This document shows positions 1-6,493 of a stretch of 8,921 bases of DNA, one piece after another (positions within the stretch are counted from its first letter, which is position 1; each line of letters starts with the position of its first letter). Location: NCBI GenBank assembly GCA_025449515.1, contig JANWJI010000005.1, positions 1 through 8,921 on the forward strand, read 5' to 3'. Under the pieces are notes generated by a model. That model saw only the letters and a program-made list of their open reading frames with translations. It made no database searches and was not told the origin of the DNA. The DNA comes from Nitrososphaeraceae archaeon. GTDB taxonomy: Archaea > Thermoproteota > Nitrososphaeria > Nitrososphaerales > Nitrososphaeraceae. The position numbers and the translations under genes were made by a program.

Positions 1-1
1 A

Positions 2-166
2 CTACACAAGTTGAAATATGAACAGCAAGTTCCTACAGATCAGCTAGATATAGTTAACAAAAAACTGAATGTACCTACAGATCCGGAAGAATTAGCTGAT
101 TTAATGAAAGACTTTCGTCAACACTCGGGCAAGTATCCTGATGTTATAAATTTTATGAGAACGTAG
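2..166 (+). CDS. C-terminal part of an unrecognised protein, cut by the window edge
   Basis: An open frame runs from the window edge to a TAG stop at 164-166, giving the last 54 residues of a protein whose start lies outside the window. The fragment is highly charged and polar (KYEQQVPTDQLD, then DPEELADLMKDFRQHSGKYP) and ends FMRT. It has no membrane segment or cysteine and looks like a soluble helical tail. I do not recognise a family. The even, charged composition and the clean stop favour a real gene end over a chance open frame, but 54 codons in AT-rich DNA is only moderate evidence. Confidence 0.45.
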   Translation, partial: LHKLKYEQQVPTDQLDIVNKKLNVPTDPEELADLMKDFRQHSGKYPDVINFMRT

Positions 167-299
167 GCGTTATTCTTATTTCGATCTGACAAAGTATATA
201 AATAGTCTGTATATGTCAAAAGCGTCTTACTAATGCAATGGCTTTCCAGCTAAAAAAATACCTTATATGACGAGCTACGTTGGTAACCGGTTTGGCATG

Positions 300-611
300 C
301 TAAGTTTTTTCTTCAAGATGAACAATAGAAGAAAAGAATAATTCAAGTTCATTTTCAACATCTTTCAACCTCTTATTATGAATTACGACTTTTGGAAATT
401 TAGCGGTAAATCTAAAATAATCTGGAGTCTTTTTGCACCAGTTCTTTATCATAAATGCATTAGGAATTTTGTAGAAAGAAGAATCGATTTCCACAAAATC
501 AAACACGTGGGAATAGTAACTTAACCATCTGGAATTATCTAGATTGAGAGGATAAAACGGTTCCTGTCAAGCTGAATAACTCCATCCAGTGCAGCCAATG
601 TAGTAGTGCAA
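300..611 (-). pseudogene. DUF72 (YecE-like) protein, N-terminal fragment with internal stop
   Basis: On the minus strand, reading from a TTG at 611-609, the frame gives HYYIGCTGWSYSA, an in-frame TGA (569-567), then QEPFYPLNLDNSRWLSYYS, HVFDFVEIDSSFYKIPN and onward to a TAG at 302-300. The GC-GWSY opening, the FYP motif and the VEIDSSFY-IP motif are hallmarks of DUF72/YecE proteins, a TIM-barrel-like family of unclear biochemical role. Family members are about 230-250 residues. Here only about 103 codons remain, and no recognisable C-terminal half follows beyond 300. The TGA falls where W is expected, so a single TGG-to-TGA change explains it. Nearby intact genes use TGA as a real stop, so this is not recoding. 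A shorter frame starting at the ATG at 506 could be made, but it would lack the conserved N-terminus. I call it a dead fragment. Confidence 0.8.
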
Positions 612-633
612 GTATGTGCCAAAAGACTAAACA

Positions 634-642
634 CTATAGTTT
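634..642 (-). promoter_or_regulatory. TATA-like box for the DUF72 remnant
   Basis: On the minus strand the sequence AAAACTATAG lies about 25-30 bp before the TTG start at 611. That is the spacing expected for an archaeal TATA box driving a leaderless or nearly leaderless transcript. It shares the short intergenic space with the divergent gene at 722. The match is weak and the call is positional. Confidence 0.25.
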
Positions 643-689
643 TGGATAAAGATTGTGAAGCTTGACCAATTGTAAATAGGTAACTCTTG

Positions 690-695
690 TATAAC
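690..695 (+). promoter_or_regulatory. TATA-like box for the small membrane protein at 722
   Basis: TATAAC lies about 27-32 bp before the ATG at 722, the usual archaeal TATA-to-start distance for a leaderless mRNA. No Shine-Dalgarno sequence precedes the ATG (the upstream bases are A-rich), which fits leaderless initiation. Inferred from spacing and base composition only. Confidence 0.35.
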
Positions 696-721
696 TAATT
701 GATCACAATAAAAAAAGTGCT

Positions 722-1051
722 ATGCCATCAAAAGGGATATTCGGCATTGTAATAAGCATTTTCTTTTTAGGTCTTGTTTTATGGGGAGGATGGAATGTAT
801 ACCAAGGGCTACTAAAGTCATTTAATGAAGGAAATATCGTAAGTAATAATTTGGTTAATCAATGCATGAAACAACTGCCAGTAGGCTCGAGTGTTTGCGA
901 CCAAGAGTTGAGACTTACGCTACAACGTTCATGTAATAATAGTTTTAGCAACTTTCTTATGATGAAAAAGCAGGACATTTGCGATGATGGTAAAGTGGAT
1001 CATTATTATCAACTAAGAGCGGCTTATGATAAAGCCACAAGAAGAAGATAA
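722..1051 (+). CDS. Small membrane-anchored protein with four cysteines, unknown function
   Basis: The 109-residue product has one strongly hydrophobic segment at about residues 5-29 (GIFGIVISIFFLGLVLWGG), preceded by a single lysine. This is consistent with an N-terminal signal anchor. The remaining ~80 residues are hydrophilic and carry four cysteines (C48, C59, C71, C87) that could form two disulfides if exposed outside the cell. The C-terminus is basic (KATRRR). I do not recognise a family. Support for a real gene comes from the ATG start with a TATA-like box at the right distance, sensible amino-acid composition and a well-formed transmembrane segment. It stands alone: the DUF72 remnant is divergent, and the frame starting at 1070 begins just 19 bp after its stop and could have been co-transcribed. 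A secreted form is the alternative topology. Confidence 0.65.
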   Translation: MPSKGIFGIVISIFFLGLVLWGGWNVYQGLLKSFNEGNIVSNNLVNQCMKQLPVGSSVCDQELRLTLQRSCNNSFSNFLMMKKQDICDDGKVDHYYQLRAAYDKATRRR

Positions 1052-1069
1052 TGAAAAATCAGGATTGAT

Positions 1070-1312
1070 ATGGATGCAAAAGAGGGGGCTCATTATGACC
1101 TTATATTCACGTGATATTACCATCCTGATTATCTAATTATACCGGTAATTGAAGCAGCAAATAAAATTGTTGGATCATATTTGAATTATTTGTCATTTGA
1201 ATATGATTTGGTATTAGCACGAATACGGTTTCATCATAAAACACTTGCCATGATTAATGATTCCTCACCCAAATTTAACCCAGTTATATTTGGAATGGCT
1301 AAGATTATCTAA
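1070..1312 (+). pseudogene. Unrecognised frame interrupted by one TGA
   Basis: From an ATG at 1070 a single reading frame encodes MDAKEGAHYDLIFT, then an in-frame TGA at 1112-1114. It continues uninterrupted for 65 more codons (YYHPDYLIIPVIEAANKIV onward, including RIRFHHKTLAMINDSSP) to TAA at 1310-1312. The composition after the stop is protein-like: balanced charged and hydrophobic residues with a helical stretch. This suggests an ~80-codon gene with one nonsense mutation rather than two chance frames. It begins 19 bp after the stop of the 722 gene, so the two may have been a pair. I recognise no family. A chance open frame in AT-rich DNA is a real alternative. Confidence 0.3.
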
Positions 1313-2306
1313 GATATCGAACTAATAAAAGTGTATATACACATGCCAATCAAAATTAAGCTTTTATTAACACATTTGCATACAGATTTCCAAATGAGTT
1401 GACGAGCAAATACAAATAGTGCATGCAGGCATCGTATAGTGGTGACATTCAATCGGACCATTTGTGATTCATCTTTCTTCTTTCTTTAACCATCATAAAT
1501 CGTAGTTTGTTTTGTGTGTACACAGAGCAAGATTATTACCTGGCTAATGCGTTATTATAAAATACCAGCAAGCAAAAGGATACATTCACGCCATAAGTCT
1601 GGAACAGATTTAAAGTAGACAAAAGCGTGAGAAGGGTCTTTTTAACAGCCATGGTATTAGAGGTCTTGTTGCTAATACTAGTACACGGCTGCGATTTTGT
1701 CCCCTTTGTTTGATTCCTTTGCTTGCTGGAACATTGTTGTGTGAATCTATTAACAGTTAGTTAGCGACTGATTACTTATGTATGGTAGAAAAATGTTGCG
1801 TGATAAATATTATAGAAAAAACTTATGTTTTCTCTCAATCTCTTGTGACTTTGCTGATATTGACACAAGTTGATCTCATAATTGTGCTATCGTATCATCT
1901 TTCATTTATCACGATCTCTCATTGACTGGTTCCGTTGCTCTAATTCTTCTCCTTTTTTTGAATGTCAGCACCCTGTCTTTCTAATTGATGAGCATTTAGA
2001 AATATCAGATAAGGTTCAATTTTACGAAATATCTCAAACTGGAATGGCCTGTGAAAAACCGAGTAATCAGCGAGACCAAGATCAGATATAGTCTTGGCAC
2101 TAAACTGCCAGTGTCTAAGCTCAAAGTGTTCACTCACTGCTCTCTTCGACCATTAGTGAACACCTAAGCACTTGTCTATGAACTGACTAATCCTGCAATA
2201 TTGATGATTTTTTCTACAAAGCCTGATCATGAAAAAGCTTTAATAGTAAACATGATTTCGTGCATAGGATATTAATAGTCAGTTATAACTTAACAGAGTA
2301 TACATT
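1313..2306. other. Long gap without a confident gene
   Basis: About 1 kb with frequent stops in all frames. It contains a perfect 12-bp palindrome, GTGTATATACAC (1331-1342). The only longish minus-strand frame runs from a GTG at 2137 to 1940 (65 codons; SEHFELRHWQFSAKTISDL near its start, QGADIQKKEKN at its end). An overlapping plus-strand frame (1882-2091) contradicts it, and neither resembles a family I know. The minus-strand frame is the more protein-like and could be a gene remnant. No tRNA, repeat array or IS end is visible. The last 25 bp carry the phosphatase promoter. Confidence 0.5.
2283..2288 (+). promoter_or_regulatory. TATA-like box for the histidine phosphatase
   Basis: TATAAC within AGTTATAACTTAAC sits about 20-25 bp before the TTG start at 2307. 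This suits an archaeal promoter producing a leaderless transcript. No Shine-Dalgarno sequence is seen before the TTG, in agreement. Confidence 0.4.
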
Positions 2307-2924
2307 TTGCCTTTGGCGATACTTATGCGACACGGAGAAGCTGAAAATAATGTTAATCGAATTTTGGTGGGCAGACATCTAGAATCCCACTTAACTTCAT
2401 GTGGTAGACAGCAGGCTAGCGAAGCGGCTCGGTTAATTCAAGACATCCCAATTAAAAAGATATACGCTAGCCCAGTCATTCGAACTATAGAAACTGCTGA
2501 AATCGTTTCTAAGATCCTAGGGATTTCATACGACATCGATGAACGGCTTTATGAGATTGATCTTGGAAATTTGGTAGGAATGAACTATGAAGAAATAATT
2601 AGGAAACATGGGAATCTCTTCCTAAAATTTTATACAGAGGAGGAGCCGACCCTGGCCGAATACGGCGTAGAAAGTTTTTCATCAGTGAAGGAACGAATGA
2701 CCAGCCTGCTAGAGGAGATCAGGGAAAATTATGCAAACGAAAATATTTTGATGGTTACTCACTTGGATCCAATTAAGGCTGCTATATCGGCATTGTTTCA
2801 TTTAGATCCTGAAGCGTTATATCATATCAGGAATGCTTCCCTCACAATCTTAAAAAATGAAGGTAATTTGTATTCACTATTTGGGGTAAACGTGATGAAC
2901 ATTGATCGGTATTTGAACGATTAG
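2307..2924 (+). CDS. Histidine phosphatase (phosphoglycerate mutase-like) family protein
   Basis: This 205-residue cytosolic protein has the full signature of the histidine phosphatase superfamily, which moves phosphate through a phospho-histidine. RHGE at residues 8-11 contains the nucleophile H9. YASPVIRTIETAE (53-65) supplies the second arginine (R59). The acidic LYEIDLG (81-87) carries the likely proton donor E83. TH at 151-152 supplies the second histidine, followed by DPIKA. The HxDxIKA block and the following NASL segment resemble the MSMEG_4193-type branch, so a small-molecule phosphatase is more likely than a glycolytic mutase. The substrate cannot be read from sequence. The TTG start at 2307 is chosen because it lies just before the beta strand leading into RHGE and a TATA-like box lies at the right distance; the in-frame ATG at 2325 would remove that strand. 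The gene is single, with a T-rich stretch right after the stop. Confidence 0.9.
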   Translation: MPLAILMRHGEAENNVNRILVGRHLESHLTSCGRQQASEAARLIQDIPIKKIYASPVIRTIETAEIVSKILGISYDIDERLYEIDLGNLVGMNYEEIIRKHGNLFLKFYTEEEPTLAEYGVESFSSVKERMTSLLEEIRENYANENILMVTHLDPIKAAISALFHLDPEALYHIRNASLTILKNEGNLYSLFGVNVMNIDRYLND

Positions 2925-2927
2925 ATT

Positions 2928-2934
2928 ATTTTTG
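2928..2934 (+). terminator. Possible T-tract terminator after the phosphatase gene
   Basis: ATTTTTG follows the TAG stop by only a few bases. Short oligo-T tracts on the coding strand commonly end archaeal transcripts without a hairpin. In AT-rich DNA this is weak evidence. Confidence 0.25.
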
Positions 2935-3082
2935 GAAATTAATGAATCATATCCTGTGAGTCAAGTTAAATGTCTATCTTGACTGGAATCATATTATTAG
3001 ATCCCAATAAAACCAATAGATTTGGTCTTTAATTTTCCTCTATTACGAATTATATTAGGTTGAAAGATTATTAATTAAAGTG

Positions 3083-3105
3083 GCCAAAATTACAAATTTT
3101 TTGGC
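3083..3105. repeat. Inverted repeat upstream of the membrane-protein pseudogene
   Basis: GCCAAAA and TTTTGGC form a perfect 7-bp inverted repeat separated by 9 bp, located about 20-40 bp before the TTG at 3124. The position overlaps where the core promoter of that gene should be, so it could be an operator or a remnant hairpin. It is short and AT-rich and could arise by chance. Confidence 0.35.
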
Positions 3106-3123
3106 GAAATATTCTTCTCAAGT

Positions 3124-3791
3124 TTGTCATTGTCAATAATAGTGCTGAATATTATTGTCGCAGTGTCGTTAATCCCTACCGTCTTTGGCCATTTTTCGCA
3201 CCTTCCACACTATAATGGTGGTGGTTTGGGTACCGGGAACTATTACGTCTACCAGGCTATGGATCCAGAATACACGCCTACTAATCAGCCTGCTAAAATG
3301 AGTTTTAGCATACAGGATTATAATGGGAACGACGTTACTCGTCGCATTCTGACTATGGTCGAGATATATTCAGAAAGGACTGGTGAAGATTGCAGCTTAT
3401 CCTTGGACCATAAGGACATTTGGTGACTTTGATCTCTATCATACATTCAAAGAGGTCGGAAACTATCAAATAGTCTTGAGCATATTCGACAGCCAAAATA
3501 AGGCTGCCCCCCCAGATCGGAAGCAGTAGTTCACCGAGAGAAATTTTAAGTAACTATGAAGATTGCAACTGCGATAGAGGTGTTTTCAATATATCGGTTA
3601 CGAATTCGTTTGGAGATATCTTTGTCGCAGCGGTCTCTGTAGGAATATTGGGCATTATCATCGTATTCGGGTTCGTTTTGGGTTTGAGCTATCGGAATCA
3701 AAAAAGGAAAGCAGCTGTTTTAACAAAGGCTGATAATAAATTTGTACTAAAATATGCCATTATGCTTCTCGCCCAGGCTGTGTTAAGTTAA
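3124..3791 (+). pseudogene. Thaumarchaeal-type secreted/membrane protein with CNCD motif, two frameshifts
   Basis: The first frame (TTG 3124) encodes a signal-peptide-like segment ending near VFG, then HLPHYNGGG, GNYYVYQAMDPEY, FSIQDYNGNDV and MVEIY, stopping at TGA 3424-3426. Moving +1 at about 3418-3422 restores GDFDLYHTFKEVGNYQIVLS up to AAPP. A second +1 move at the C7 run (3507-3513) restores a frame with NYEDCNCDRGVFNISVTN, a strong transmembrane segment (VAAVSVGILGIIIVFGFVLG) and a basic tail, ending TAA 3789-3791. Joined, this is a ~220-residue type I membrane protein: signal peptide, exposed beta-rich domain, C-terminal anchor. I recall similar proteins as conserved and uncharacterised in ammonia-oxidising archaea. 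Their role is unknown; a surface or metal-related function is only a guess. Two frameshifts make it a pseudogene unless the sequence contains errors, for which the C run is a typical site. Confidence 0.8.
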
Positions 3792-3877
3792 GGCGATAGA
3801 GCTAAAGCTGTGAATTCCTCTTCTGTTGTAAATGTTAGCTTTTCCAAGGAAGAGAACATCTATAGGACTAATCAATC

Positions 3878-4476
3878 ATGTATGCTTTGTACTTATACCT
3901 TCTAGGCTTAAGTTTTAGAAATACGGCAAAAGCATTAGATCCATTTGTGGAAAAGAGAAGCCATGTTGCTGTATGGGATTGGGTACAATTATTTAATCCA
4001 AACAAATTCTATTTGAAACGAACAAGGGTTACTGCGTTTATAATCGACGAAACTGTGCTACAGATTACTTAATTATGCGTGGTTATGGGTTGCTGTGGAA
4101 CCAGTACATAAGCAAATTCTTGGAGTTTACATCTCAAGACATAGGAATATGATCGTAGCTGAATCGTTCTTGCGAACGTTGATCAAGATTTATGGCAAAC
4201 ATACTTTATATTGGAAGATGGTATCTAGAGGCATGCATATCATTGGGACTAAAACATAGATTGCATTCATCATACGAAAAGAGTATAGTTGAAAAAACTG
4301 TAGAATATCTAAAGGATAGAACTGAAGCATTTAATGATTATTATTGATGTATGAGAGCTGGATTATGCAACCTTAGATATGTCCACAAATGGCTTACTCT
4401 GTTCATATTTTTGCACAATAGCTTTATAAAATCTGGCACTAATTTTGACGATCTAAGGACGTGGAAAAATCTCTGA
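3878..4476 (+). pseudogene. DDE transposase (IS6/rve-like), multiply disrupted
   Basis: Three frames together give a transposase. Frame one (ATG 3878) encodes MYALYLYLLGLSFRNTAKAL, SHVAVWDWVQLF and FIIDETVLQI, ending TAA 4070-4072. Frame two (from about 4074) gives YAWLWVAVEPVHKQILGVYIS, RHRNMIVAESFLRTL and YGKHTLY. Frame three (from about 4219) gives WYLEACISLGLKHRLHSSY, EKSIVEKT and KDRTEAFNDYY, then TGA (4345-4347) and RYVHKWLTLFIFLHNS to TGA 4474-4476. The first catalytic aspartate (IIDET) and the glutamate (IVEKT) survive. The second aspartate, expected in a DGG motif just before WY, is lost by a small deletion with frameshift near 4212-4218. The protein is therefore inactive. Family assignment to IS6-like rve transposases is from overall pattern. 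I could not find terminal inverted repeats, so element ends are undefined. Confidence 0.85.
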
Positions 4477-4522
4477 GTTGACCGGGCCTGTTACTAGACC
4501 AACTGGAAAGATTCATTCGATG

Positions 4523-5410
4523 TCATGGGACTAGCCCTAGGATATCTCTTCGGAATCTTCCAAGTGCAGGATAACGTTCATAAAGCTTTGTTCTATTTAT
4601 AGAGAGACCGTTCCGTCGTTCATCACGTGAAACGAAATTACTCTCCTGATGATATGTTGTGGCATCGACTTCGAGAACTAGCTTTGTACCTTTTTCAAAC
4701 AGACGCTGTCCGAAATCTATGTCCTCGTACCCATAATTACCATTGAAAGTTTCATCCCACAGTCCAACATCAATAGCATCTTTACGCCAATATGCTACAT
4801 TTCCTCCATGAAAACAATTGCTTGGGAAAGGGTGAATCTTTAGTTGTTCAAGTTCTGGAATTCTCTTGTCTTTACGAGAACCTATTAAATTATTCGAAAC
4901 ACTATGGATCTCTGGGAGTGATGATATCAAGGTGAAGTTGCGAGCAATGTCTGCAGGTTGTATATTACTAGCTTCCACAAATTTCTTAGGTCCAATCGTT
5001 GCAATTTTAGTTGATTTATGAAACCAGACCATGTGCGACTCTAGAAAGCTTGGAGGGCATATCATATCCGCATCAAGAGAGACAATAACATCATTCCTAG
5101 CTACATATATGCCAGCATTTCTAGAGCTTGCGGCCCCCCACCCATTGCTAGAAAGTGTTACCAACTTCATGTCTATTTCTCTTCCATACTGTTCAATGAT
5201 GAATTTTGCATCGGCATGATTGGCATCAGCTGCTATAATAACCTCAATTCGATCTTTCGGGTAAGTTTGCTGAGTCAGACTTGTGACAGTCTTTGCAAGT
5301 ATATCACGTCCAGCGTGAAAGGGAATAACTACGCTAAGAGATAACTCATGCTTACGTGGCTCTGTTTTCACCTTGTGTTCTATGTCCGTGTAGTCATTAA
5401 ATAATCCCAA
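4523..5410 (-). CDS. Family 2 glycosyltransferase (GT-A fold)
   Basis: This 295-residue protein transfers a sugar from a nucleotide-sugar donor, probably to a cell-surface or exported glycan. The GT-A domain starts with SLSVVIPFHAGRD (24-36), followed by TQQTYP (46-51) and the nucleotide-binding strand EVIIAADAN (56-64). The metal-binding DAD motif is in VSLDADMI (110-117). The C-terminal half has GGNVAYWRKDAI (202-213), LWDETF and GYEDIDFGQRL (228-238), the acceptor/catalytic ED motif typical of the galactosyltransferase-like C-terminal region. No transmembrane segment is seen, so it is likely cytosolic or membrane-peripheral. The start is the TTG at 5410-5408; an in-frame TAA directly precedes it, and no other start occurs before the GT domain. 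It lies in the same orientation as the acetyltransferase at 5714 but 303 bp away, so separate promoters are likely. Donor and acceptor cannot be inferred. All key motifs are intact. Confidence 0.92.
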   Translation of the reverse strand: MGLFNDYTDIEHKVKTEPRKHELSLSVVIPFHAGRDILAKTVTSLTQQTYPKDRIEVIIAADANHADAKFIIEQYGREIDMKLVTLSSNGWGAASSRNAGIYVARNDVIVSLDADMICPPSFLESHMVWFHKSTKIATIGPKKFVEASNIQPADIARNFTLISSLPEIHSVSNNLIGSRKDKRIPELEQLKIHPFPSNCFHGGNVAYWRKDAIDVGLWDETFNGNYGYEDIDFGQRLFEKGTKLVLEVDATTYHQESNFVSRDERRNGLSINRTKLYERYPALGRFRRDILGLVP

Positions 5411-5529
5411 TTATAGATATCCTTCCCCAATACAATTATTTCATTCGTTAACAAATCTATAAACATTATGTGCGTGTGTGTGATCCTAGACTATTGATAA
5501 GAATAAAAAATCCATGTGTCTGCATCAAC

Positions 5530-5592
5530 GGCATAGTCCAATTGATAGGGTAGGATTCTACATATTACAAGGTCATGGTCCCAAATAAACAG
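5530..5592 (+). pseudogene. tRNA-like remnant (D-arm and T-loop traces)
   Basis: TAGTCCAATTGATAGGGT (5534-5551) has the form of a tRNA D-arm: GTCC pairs with GGGT using two wobbles around an AxTGxTA-like loop lacking one G. Twenty bases on, AAGGTCATGG, then CAAAT, resembles a variable loop, the first T-stem strand and the TTCAAAT T-loop. The second T-stem strand, the acceptor stem and a clean anticodon stem are not formed, so this cannot be a working tRNA. It could be a decayed tRNA or a duplicated tRNA end left by integration. Chance resemblance is possible. Confidence 0.3.
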
Positions 5593-5713
5593 CAAGAGTT
5601 CTGCAATTTGGTTCCCATTTGTAAATTTTCATAAGTCGTTAGTTTCATTTCCTAACAGAAGAACGCGTTATTTATAGGTCAGCAAAAGTACAATGAGACT
5701 TGAAATTTGAAAT

Positions 5714-6226
5714 TCATGCGGTACGCCTAGGTACCATATCTTGTTCATGCTGAATTTTCATAGTGTTACCATGATACAAATAACCAACTTTTTCATAGAA
5801 AGGAATATTCTCATCTGAACAATCTAGTACTGTTCTTACGCATCGCATTAGCACTGATTGTTCAGTAGCGTACTTTATTAGCTTGAATCCAATGCCTCTC
5901 CTCTGATAACCAGCCCTAATAGCCACATCTTCTATGTGCCCTACTCGTCCTCCACCGAAGATGAACTTTGGTTCAACGAGAAGGGTTGTTGTTCCTATTA
6001 CCAAGCTTTGCTCTGTGTCCTCTTGAACAACCGCAACATATATTTTGTGAAGCGGATTTGATTTTATCTCCTTCAATATCGCAGTAGCTGCTGATATAGT
6101 TAGACCTCCAACTGGAGCTAAATTCTCCAGCACCTCTAATAACCCACCATTTTCAATATCATTTTCTTCTATTTCACGTATTGAGTACTTTATCGAGGGC
6201 TCAGACATATCTAGCATCAACTTCAA
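5714..6226 (-). CDS. GNAT acetyltransferase, GNA1-like (probable glucosamine-6-phosphate N-acetyltransferase)
   Basis: Up to 170 residues from the TTG at 6226; ATGs at 6217 and 6208 are alternatives. The last (MSEPSIKYSIREIEE) best matches the usual domain start. The whole length aligns by eye with yeast-type GNA1: YSIREIEENDIEN at the start, GHIEDVAIRAGYQRRGIG (96-113), then VLDCSDENIPFYEKVGY (133-149). E99-D100, the acetyl-CoA loop QRRGIG (108-113) and LDC with FYEK are the family's defining residues. GNA1 makes N-acetylglucosamine-6-phosphate on the way to UDP-GlcNAc, so the product would feed glycan synthesis in the cytosol. Its neighbours, a glycosyltransferase and a divergent deacetylase-like gene, fit this. 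The exact substrate is an inference from family; a general GNAT acting on another amino sugar is possible. It stops at TGA (5714-5716) and is intact. Confidence 0.85.
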   Translation of the reverse strand: MKLMLDMSEPSIKYSIREIEENDIENGGLLEVLENLAPVGGLTISAATAILKEIKSNPLHKIYVAVVQEDTEQSLVIGTTTLLVEPKFIFGGGRVGHIEDVAIRAGYQRRGIGFKLIKYATEQSVLMRCVRTVLDCSDENIPFYEKVGYLYHGNTMKIQHEQDMVPRRTA

Positions 6227-6493
6227 AGCTACGGTTCATTGCTACATCAAAGTGACCTGGAACCCGTATATGAAGCAATCATTAAAAAAAGAGTTGCTGT
6301 TTAACAAGAACGAAAAACATCCTAGCTGGGAGAAGCGTCACCGAATATGTGATTCAAGTTTGTCGTGCGGAAGATAATATGATAATAAGGGAAAAGCATT
6401 TAAGTGAAAGTCTTATATTTAGAACCAAATGTTTTTTGTGGATTACATTATCAAATTGCTTTTTGCGAACTTTTCCAAAATGGAGAGTAGTAA
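6227..6493. promoter_or_regulatory. Divergent intergenic region between acetyltransferase and deacetylase genes
   Basis: This 267-bp gap separates divergent starts and must hold both promoters. For the plus-strand gene, CTTATATTTA (6413-6422) is the best TATA-like box and would give a leader of roughly 50 nt. Unlike its leaderless neighbours, this gene has a Shine-Dalgarno-like GGAG at 6482-6485, 8 nt before the ATG. For the acetyltransferase no clear TATA box is seen. A small overlapping frame here (6349-6573) is not convincing. No operator repeat is visible. Confidence 0.4.

Noticed and set aside
1331..1342. Perfect 12-bp palindrome GTGTATATACAC
   Set aside because: Alternating purine-pyrimidine palindromes of this length can arise by chance in AT-rich DNA, and no gene start lies nearby.
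1420..1470. tRNA-like string CGTATAGTGGTGACATTC
   Set aside because: It looks briefly like a D-arm, but no T-arm or matching acceptor stem follows.
1955..1968. A 14-bp match, TTTTTGAATGTCAG, also at 7486-7499
   Set aside because: One match of this length between AT-rich segments is close to chance expectation, and the flanks do not match.
1882..2137. Overlapping open frames on both strands (plus 1882-2091, minus 1940-2137)
   Set aside because: They contradict each other, start with TTG and GTG, and match no family I know. The minus-strand frame is the more protein-like but is not enough to call.
567..4347. UGA recoding as an explanation for several in-frame TGA codons
   Set aside because: The acetyltransferase and deacetylase genes end in TGA and contain TGG tryptophans. 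The transposase TGA is not at a tryptophan position, and other lesions in the same genes are frameshifts.
5031..5219. Plus-strand open frame inside the glycosyltransferase
   Set aside because: It lies antisense to an intact gene with all motifs in place and has no recognisable family.
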